Source: Pseudomonadota bacterium (lineage in GTDB: Bacteria > Pseudomonadota > Alphaproteobacteria > Rhizobiales > Rhizobiaceae). From it: a stretch of 26,132 bases of DNA. Position 1 is the stretch's first letter. Each line of letters opens with the position of its first letter. The DNA lies in contig JAEWDP010000060.1 of assembly GCA_023390055.1 (NCBI GenBank), forward strand, positions 1 to 26,132, written 5' to 3'. This document shows, one piece after another, positions 22,733 through 26,132 of the stretch. A program made the position numbers and the translations under genes. The notes beneath the pieces were generated by a model. The model saw only the letters and a program-made list of their open reading frames with translations, ran no database searches and was not told the origin of the DNA.

Positions 22733-23722
22733 ATGACTATCGTCACATTCCCTGCGGAAAACGCCGCTTCAAACCTTTTCGGCCGTGGCTACGCATCAAT
22801 GTTTGCGCCCGAGCAGTTGACGGTCGGCGTCTATTTCCCGATCGAGTCTTTCGACGGACCAGAGCCGGCTATGCAAGACCAGGTCGAGCTTGCACAGCAA
22901 GCCGAGCGTCTCGGCTTTGCCGCGCTCTGGGCACGGGACGTGCCTCTGAACGACCCGAGCTTCGGCGATCTGGGCCAGATCTACGAAACGTTCGTCTGGC
23001 TCGCGGCGATCGCGGCGCGCACGTCCACTATCGCGCTCGCCACAGGCGCCGTTATCCTGCCGCTCCATCACCCGATCGATGTCGCCAAGGCAGCGGCGTC
23101 GCTCGATCGACTATCCGACGGACGCTTCGTGTTCGGCGTCGCTTCGGGCGATCGCCCGGTTGAGTATCCAGCCTATGGCCGCGACGCAAACCTGCGATCC
23201 GAACTCTTCCGCGATGCATTCGACTACGTGGAGGCGTTGCTCACGAAGCGTTTTCCGGTCCACGCGTCGGCGCACTATGGACGGCTCTCGGGCGGCGGCG
23301 ATCTCGTGCCAAAGCCTCTCTCATCTCGCCTGCCCACCCTCGTTACCGGGCAAAGCCAGCAATCTCTGGAGTGGATCGCGCAGCGTAGTGATGGTTGGAT
23401 CACTTACCCGCGCGGCATGGCTCAGCAGACGCAGGTCGCCTCGCATTGGCGCGAGGCACGCGACCGCGTGGGAACAGGCTTCAAGCCGATCGCTCAATCG
23501 CTTTACGTCGATCTGGTTTCAGATCCGGATACGCGGCCCAGCCCCATCCATCTCGGATATCGGGTCGGACGACGTCGGCTGACCGACCTGTTGGACGACC
23601 TGCGCTCAATTGGGATCAACCACGTCGCACTGAACCTCAAGTTCAGCCGGAGACCGGTAACCGAGGTTCTCGATGAGATCGGAACCGAAGTCATTCCGAA
23701 TTTCAGCATCGGTGCGCCATGA
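22733..23722 (+). CDS. Luciferase-like (LLM) oxidoreductase, BA3436-type
   Basis: A 329-residue flavin-dependent TIM-barrel protein of the bacterial luciferase-like monooxygenase superfamily. The sequence (LTVGVYFPIESF, DPSFGDLGQIYE, ATGAVILPLHHP, FGVASGDRPVEYPAYG) fits the BA3436-type luciferase-like oxidoreductases. These use FMNH2 or F420; the organism type suggests FMN. The substrate is unknown. AAAGGA lies 9 bases before the ATG at 22733. It is divergent from LysR and followed 133 bp later by an MDR reductase and an ABM monooxygenase on the same strand, so a small redox gene set is likely. Confidence 0.88.
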   Translation: MTIVTFPAENAASNLFGRGYASMFAPEQLTVGVYFPIESFDGPEPAMQDQVELAQQAERLGFAALWARDVPLNDPSFGDLGQIYETFVWLAAIAARTSTIALATGAVILPLHHPIDVAKAAASLDRLSDGRFVFGVASGDRPVEYPAYGRDANLRSELFRDAFDYVEALLTKRFPVHASAHYGRLSGGGDLVPKPLSSRLPTLVTGQSQQSLEWIAQRSDGWITYPRGMAQQTQVASHWREARDRVGTGFKPIAQSLYVDLVSDPDTRPSPIHLGYRVGRRRLTDLLDDLRSIGINHVALNLKFSRRPVTEVLDEIGTEVIPNFSIGAP

Positions 23723-23855
23723 GCCGTGCGGGCGCTGTCAAGACAAGACCTTGGGAGCTCCTCTGATCAACGCATGCCGATTGACTGGCAGGCCCCATTG
23801 TCAGGGACGATGCCGGTAATTGTTAGTTTCACCTTCGCCAAACAAGGAGCCTATA

Positions 23856-24842
23856 ATGAAAGCGATGCTACTCAATTCTTTTGGTGGCCCGGAATCGTTC
23901 GAGCTTTCCGAAGTCCCAACGCCCATTCCGCAGGCGGGACAAGTCCTAGTGCGCGTCCATGCGACGTCGATCAATCCCTTGGATTATCAGGTGCGGCGTG
24001 GCGACTATCGCGATCATGTAGCATTACCGGCCATTACCGGTCATGACGTGTCCGGCGTCGTTGAAGCCGTCGGTCCAGGAGTGAGCACGTTCGCTCCCGG
24101 AGACGAGGTCTGGTACACGCCGCAAATCTTTGACGGTCCGGGAAGCTATGCCGAATATCATGTTGCCGACGAAAACATCATCGGACGCAAACCCAGGTCA
24201 CTAAGCCATCTCGAAGCAGCAAGCCTGAGCCTGGTTGGCGGTACGGCGTGGGAGGCTCTGGTCTCGCGTGTCGCCCTCAGAGTAGGAGAAAGCATCCTGA
24301 TCCATGGCGGCGCGGGAGGGGTCGGTCACGTGGCGATCCAAGTCGCGAAAGCCATAGGTGCGAGGGTATTCACCACCGTACGCGAAAGCAACTTCGACTT
24401 CGCACGAAGTCTTGGGGCGGACGTGGTCATAGACTACAGCAAAGAAGACTACATCGATGTCATAATGCGGGAAACGGACGGCCACGGGGTTGATGTCGTG
24501 TTCGATACGCTCGGTGGCGATACATTGACCCACAGCCCAAACGTGCTCGCGCAGCTTGGCCGTGTCGTCTCGATCGTGGACATCGCACAGCCACAGAACC
24601 TCATCGAAGCCTGGGGTAAGAATGCAAGTTATCACTTCGTGTTCACACGGCAGAACCAAGGCAAGCTCGATGAACTGGCCACGTTGGTTGAACGTGGTCA
24701 GCTCCGGCCGGACGTCGGCGCTGTCTATGCACTCGCTGATCTCACTCTCGCCCATGCGCTGCTAGAGACCCCGAACAACGGTGTCCGGGGCAAGATCGCC
24801 ATTGCAGTCGACCCGTCAGCCAGCACTGCGCGCATGAGCTAG
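23856..24842 (+). CDS. Zinc-independent MDR oxidoreductase (quinone-reductase-like)
   Basis: A 328-residue medium-chain dehydrogenase/reductase of the zeta-crystallin/quinone oxidoreductase branch. It has an N-terminal GroES-like domain (INPLDYQVRRG, GHDVSGVVEAVG) and a Rossmann domain with the NADP motif GGAGGVGHVAIQVAKAIGA from about residue 151. The structural- and catalytic-zinc Cys residues of alcohol dehydrogenases are absent. It likely reduces quinones or activated alkenes with NADPH. AAGGAG lies 6 bases before the ATG at 23856. It is followed after 32 bp by the ABM gene, so the two are one operon. Confidence 0.9.
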   Translation: MKAMLLNSFGGPESFELSEVPTPIPQAGQVLVRVHATSINPLDYQVRRGDYRDHVALPAITGHDVSGVVEAVGPGVSTFAPGDEVWYTPQIFDGPGSYAEYHVADENIIGRKPRSLSHLEAASLSLVGGTAWEALVSRVALRVGESILIHGGAGGVGHVAIQVAKAIGARVFTTVRESNFDFARSLGADVVIDYSKEDYIDVIMRETDGHGVDVVFDTLGGDTLTHSPNVLAQLGRVVSIVDIAQPQNLIEAWGKNASYHFVFTRQNQGKLDELATLVERGQLRPDVGAVYALADLTLAHALLETPNNGVRGKIAIAVDPSASTARMS

Positions 24843-24874
24843 CATCCGTTTAAAGTCACTTGAAAGGTGCAACC

Positions 24875-25207
24875 ATGATTTACGAAATCGCTCAGTTACC
24901 CATTCACAATGATCGGATTGAAACGTTCAAGCAAGCATTCGCGGGTGTCGTTCCGTTGCTCAGCCGCGCGCCGGGTTATCGAGGTCATGTTCTGGCGCAA
25001 GGGATCGAAACGCCCGAAGTGTTCAACCTTATCGTGAGGTGGCGCTTGCTCGAAGATCATACGCCGGGCTTCGAGGCGAGCGAAGACCACGAGGTATTCA
25101 TGAGAGGCATACAGGAATACCTATCGGAAGAACCGGCGGTTCATCATTTCGAAGGCGAAACTTTTTCGGGAAGCGGACACGAAGATCCAGACGCCGCCGC
25201 AGCCTAA
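24875..25207 (+). CDS. ABM-domain putative quinol monooxygenase
   Basis: A 110-residue protein beginning MIYEIAQLPIHNDRIETFKQ, with a single dimeric alpha/beta-barrel ABM domain (GVVPLLSRAPGYRGH, VFNLIVRWRLLEDH). The family includes YgiN-type quinol monooxygenases and small cofactor-free oxygenases. The ATG at 24875 follows GAAAGG; a TTG at 24860 is less likely. It is second in the operon with the MDR reductase, where reduction and re-oxidation of a quinone could be paired (inference). It converges with the HigBA locus, 10 bp apart. It is not closely related to the ABM-like tail of the MFS transporter beyond the fold. Confidence 0.85.
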   Translation: MIYEIAQLPIHNDRIETFKQAFAGVVPLLSRAPGYRGHVLAQGIETPEVFNLIVRWRLLEDHTPGFEASEDHEVFMRGIQEYLSEEPAVHHFEGETFSGSGHEDPDAAAA

Positions 25208-25217
25208 GCAACGTCAC

Positions 25218-25955
25218 TCAATCCAGAAATTTTCGGATATTAGTATGGCTATCGGGTGGTTGTCGGGTCGTTTCGACGGCCCGGCTCGGTCGAATCAGCA
25301 CTTCAACCGAAACCCCGAGGCAGTTGTGCAGTTGCCGGAGCATATCAATCGACAGGCTGCGCTTACGGTTCAACACATCAGCCACCCGATTGCGCGGGCC
25401 GATCATAGGCTCCAGGTCCTTGCGGGTGAGCCCCTGCTGATCCATGCGAAAGCGGATCGCCTCCACAGGATCGGGTGGGTCCATCGGATAGTGTTTCGTC
25501 TCATAGACGTCGATCAGCGTTGCCAGGACATCGAGCCGGTCACCTTCCGGCGTGCCGCTCTTGGCGCCCCACAGCCGTTCAATCTCGGCCAGCGCGCCTT
25601 CATAATCCACTTCCGTGCGGATCGGCTTCAGGTCAGTTGCCATCTCGATCTCCTTCACGTTGATCCTATCGTAAGCCTTGTTCGTTCCGAGCCACTTGAT
25701 CCAGACAATGCCTTTCTCAAAGTCCGTCGACGCGACAAGGCGGTAGTCATTGCCTTTGATGTTGAAGACGATCCGCTCGGCGCTGACGATACTCGCCGTC
25801 GCATAAAGTCGCTTCACATCAGCGGCGCTTGCCCAATCCGCCTTGCTCACTTCGTCGAACCAGGCATCGAGAGTGGCCTTGACAGCTGGCTGCTCCTTTT
25901 GCACCGCGAGGCTTTCGACAAATTCTCGCAGAGCGCAGCGGGCAATAATTTTCAT
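25218..25955 (-). CDS. higBA: Fused HigB toxin - HigA antitoxin in one reading frame
   Basis: A 245-residue reading. Residues 1-104 are a HigB-type mRNA interferase (MKIIARCALREF, ADWASAADVKRLYATASIV, RIVFNIKGNDYRLV, WLGTNKAYDRI). Residues 105-245 are a HigA-type antitoxin (MATDLKPIRTEVDYEGALAE, then the Xre HTH LTRKDLEPMIGPRNRVADVL) with a C-terminal extension. Normally these are separate genes; here the toxin's expected stop after YDRINVKEI is absent and the frame runs through. At 25655-25650 AAGGAG lies 6 bases before the internal ATG at 25643, an excellent site for making free HigA. The start at 25955 is supported by the family N-terminus and by a palindrome just upstream; an earlier in-frame start would place the operator inside the gene. 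An assembly error could also have removed a stop. Confidence 0.85.
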   Translation of the reverse strand: MKIIARCALREFVESLAVQKEQPAVKATLDAWFDEVSKADWASAADVKRLYATASIVSAERIVFNIKGNDYRLVASTDFEKGIVWIKWLGTNKAYDRINVKEIEMATDLKPIRTEVDYEGALAEIERLWGAKSGTPEGDRLDVLATLIDVYETKHYPMDPPDPVEAIRFRMDQQGLTRKDLEPMIGPRNRVADVLNRKRSLSIDMLRQLHNCLGVSVEVLIRPSRAVETTRQPPDSHTNIRKFLD

Positions 25956-25973
25956 GGGGACGCCTATACCATG

Positions 25974-25988
25974 AGACCAAATTGGTCT
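25974..25988. promoter_or_regulatory. Palindromic operator candidate upstream of higBA
   Basis: AGACCAAATTGGTCT is a perfect 15-bp palindrome (one central base) 18 bp upstream of the toxin start. HigA antitoxins bind such palindromes to repress their own promoter, so autoregulation is likely. The adjacent AT-rich DNA (25988-26012) probably holds the promoter. Confidence 0.65.
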
Positions 25989-26092
25989 TAATAGAAAACT
26001 GTATAATACCAAAGCTTGAAGAACGTGACTCGCAGCGGGTTGCCAGCAATCCGCGGGTCTGATTCAACATGGCAGACAGATCGGAGTTTGCC

Positions 26093-26132
26093 ATGCCCAT
26101 ACCCCTTCGTACGGATTTTGATGCCACGACCG
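26093..26132 (+). CDS. IS630-family transposase, 5' end only
   Basis: The last 40 bases encode MPIPLRTDFDATT, preceded by GGAG 6 bases upstream of the ATG at 26093. This N-terminus resembles a widespread group of rhizobial IS630-family transposases that start MPIPLR.DFDA. The gene continues beyond the window. An in-frame ATG at 26069 exists but lacks a ribosome site. It marks the right border as a mobile-element junction; the element's terminal repeat may lie in about 25990-26060. Confidence 0.55.
   Translation, partial: MPIPLRTDFDATT

Overview
The window looks like an accessory segment, probably plasmid or island DNA, from an alphaproteobacterium of the Rhizobiales. This is inferred from GC-rich genes with strong AAGGAG-type ribosome sites, recognisable protein families, and mobile-element traces at both borders. 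The left border (1-155) resembles the end of an IS21-family element. The right border (26093 onward) resembles the start of an IS630-family transposase. No rRNA, tRNA or CRISPR array was seen. All family assignments are from recognition alone; no database search was run.

Left part (1-5560): a degraded zone. It holds a 40-residue membrane peptide, a frameshifted AAA+/M41 (FtsH-like) protease relic with a Gln in place of the Walker A Lys, a recombinase-type HTH fragment, and a relic of the C-terminal domain of an MFS transporter whose intact homologue lies at 11670-13253. Then come two tandem AraC regulators and a frameshifted catalase C-terminal relic.

Centre (5695-16270): a catabolic or detoxification block. 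Leftward: an acetolactate-synthase-like ThDP enzyme followed by an aldehyde dehydrogenase. Rightward: a 44-residue XapX-like peptide coupled by ATGA overlap to a YtcJ-type amidohydrolase, an MFS transporter with a C-terminal ABM-like domain, a chloroperoxidase-type alpha/beta hydrolase, a homoserine-dehydrogenase-like oxidoreductase, and a class I glutamine amidotransferase.

Right part (16284-25207): a second tandem pair of AraC paralogues, translationally coupled through TTGA, diverges from a TetR gene whose start codon lies in a 10-bp inverted repeat. Next are a YcaC-like cysteine hydrolase divergent from a pirin, a DUF5996 3' relic, and a LysR regulator divergent from a luciferase-like oxidoreductase. 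The last is followed by a zinc-independent MDR reductase and an ABM-domain monooxygenase. These enzymes resemble a redox and xenobiotic stress response set under several local regulators; the substrates cannot be read from sequence.

The right end carries a HigB-HigA toxin-antitoxin locus in which toxin and antitoxin form one uninterrupted reading frame. A good internal ribosome site precedes the antitoxin start, and a perfect 15-bp palindrome lies upstream. This fused module is the most unusual single item in the window. The repeated pattern of 3'-end relics of other genes is the second notable theme.
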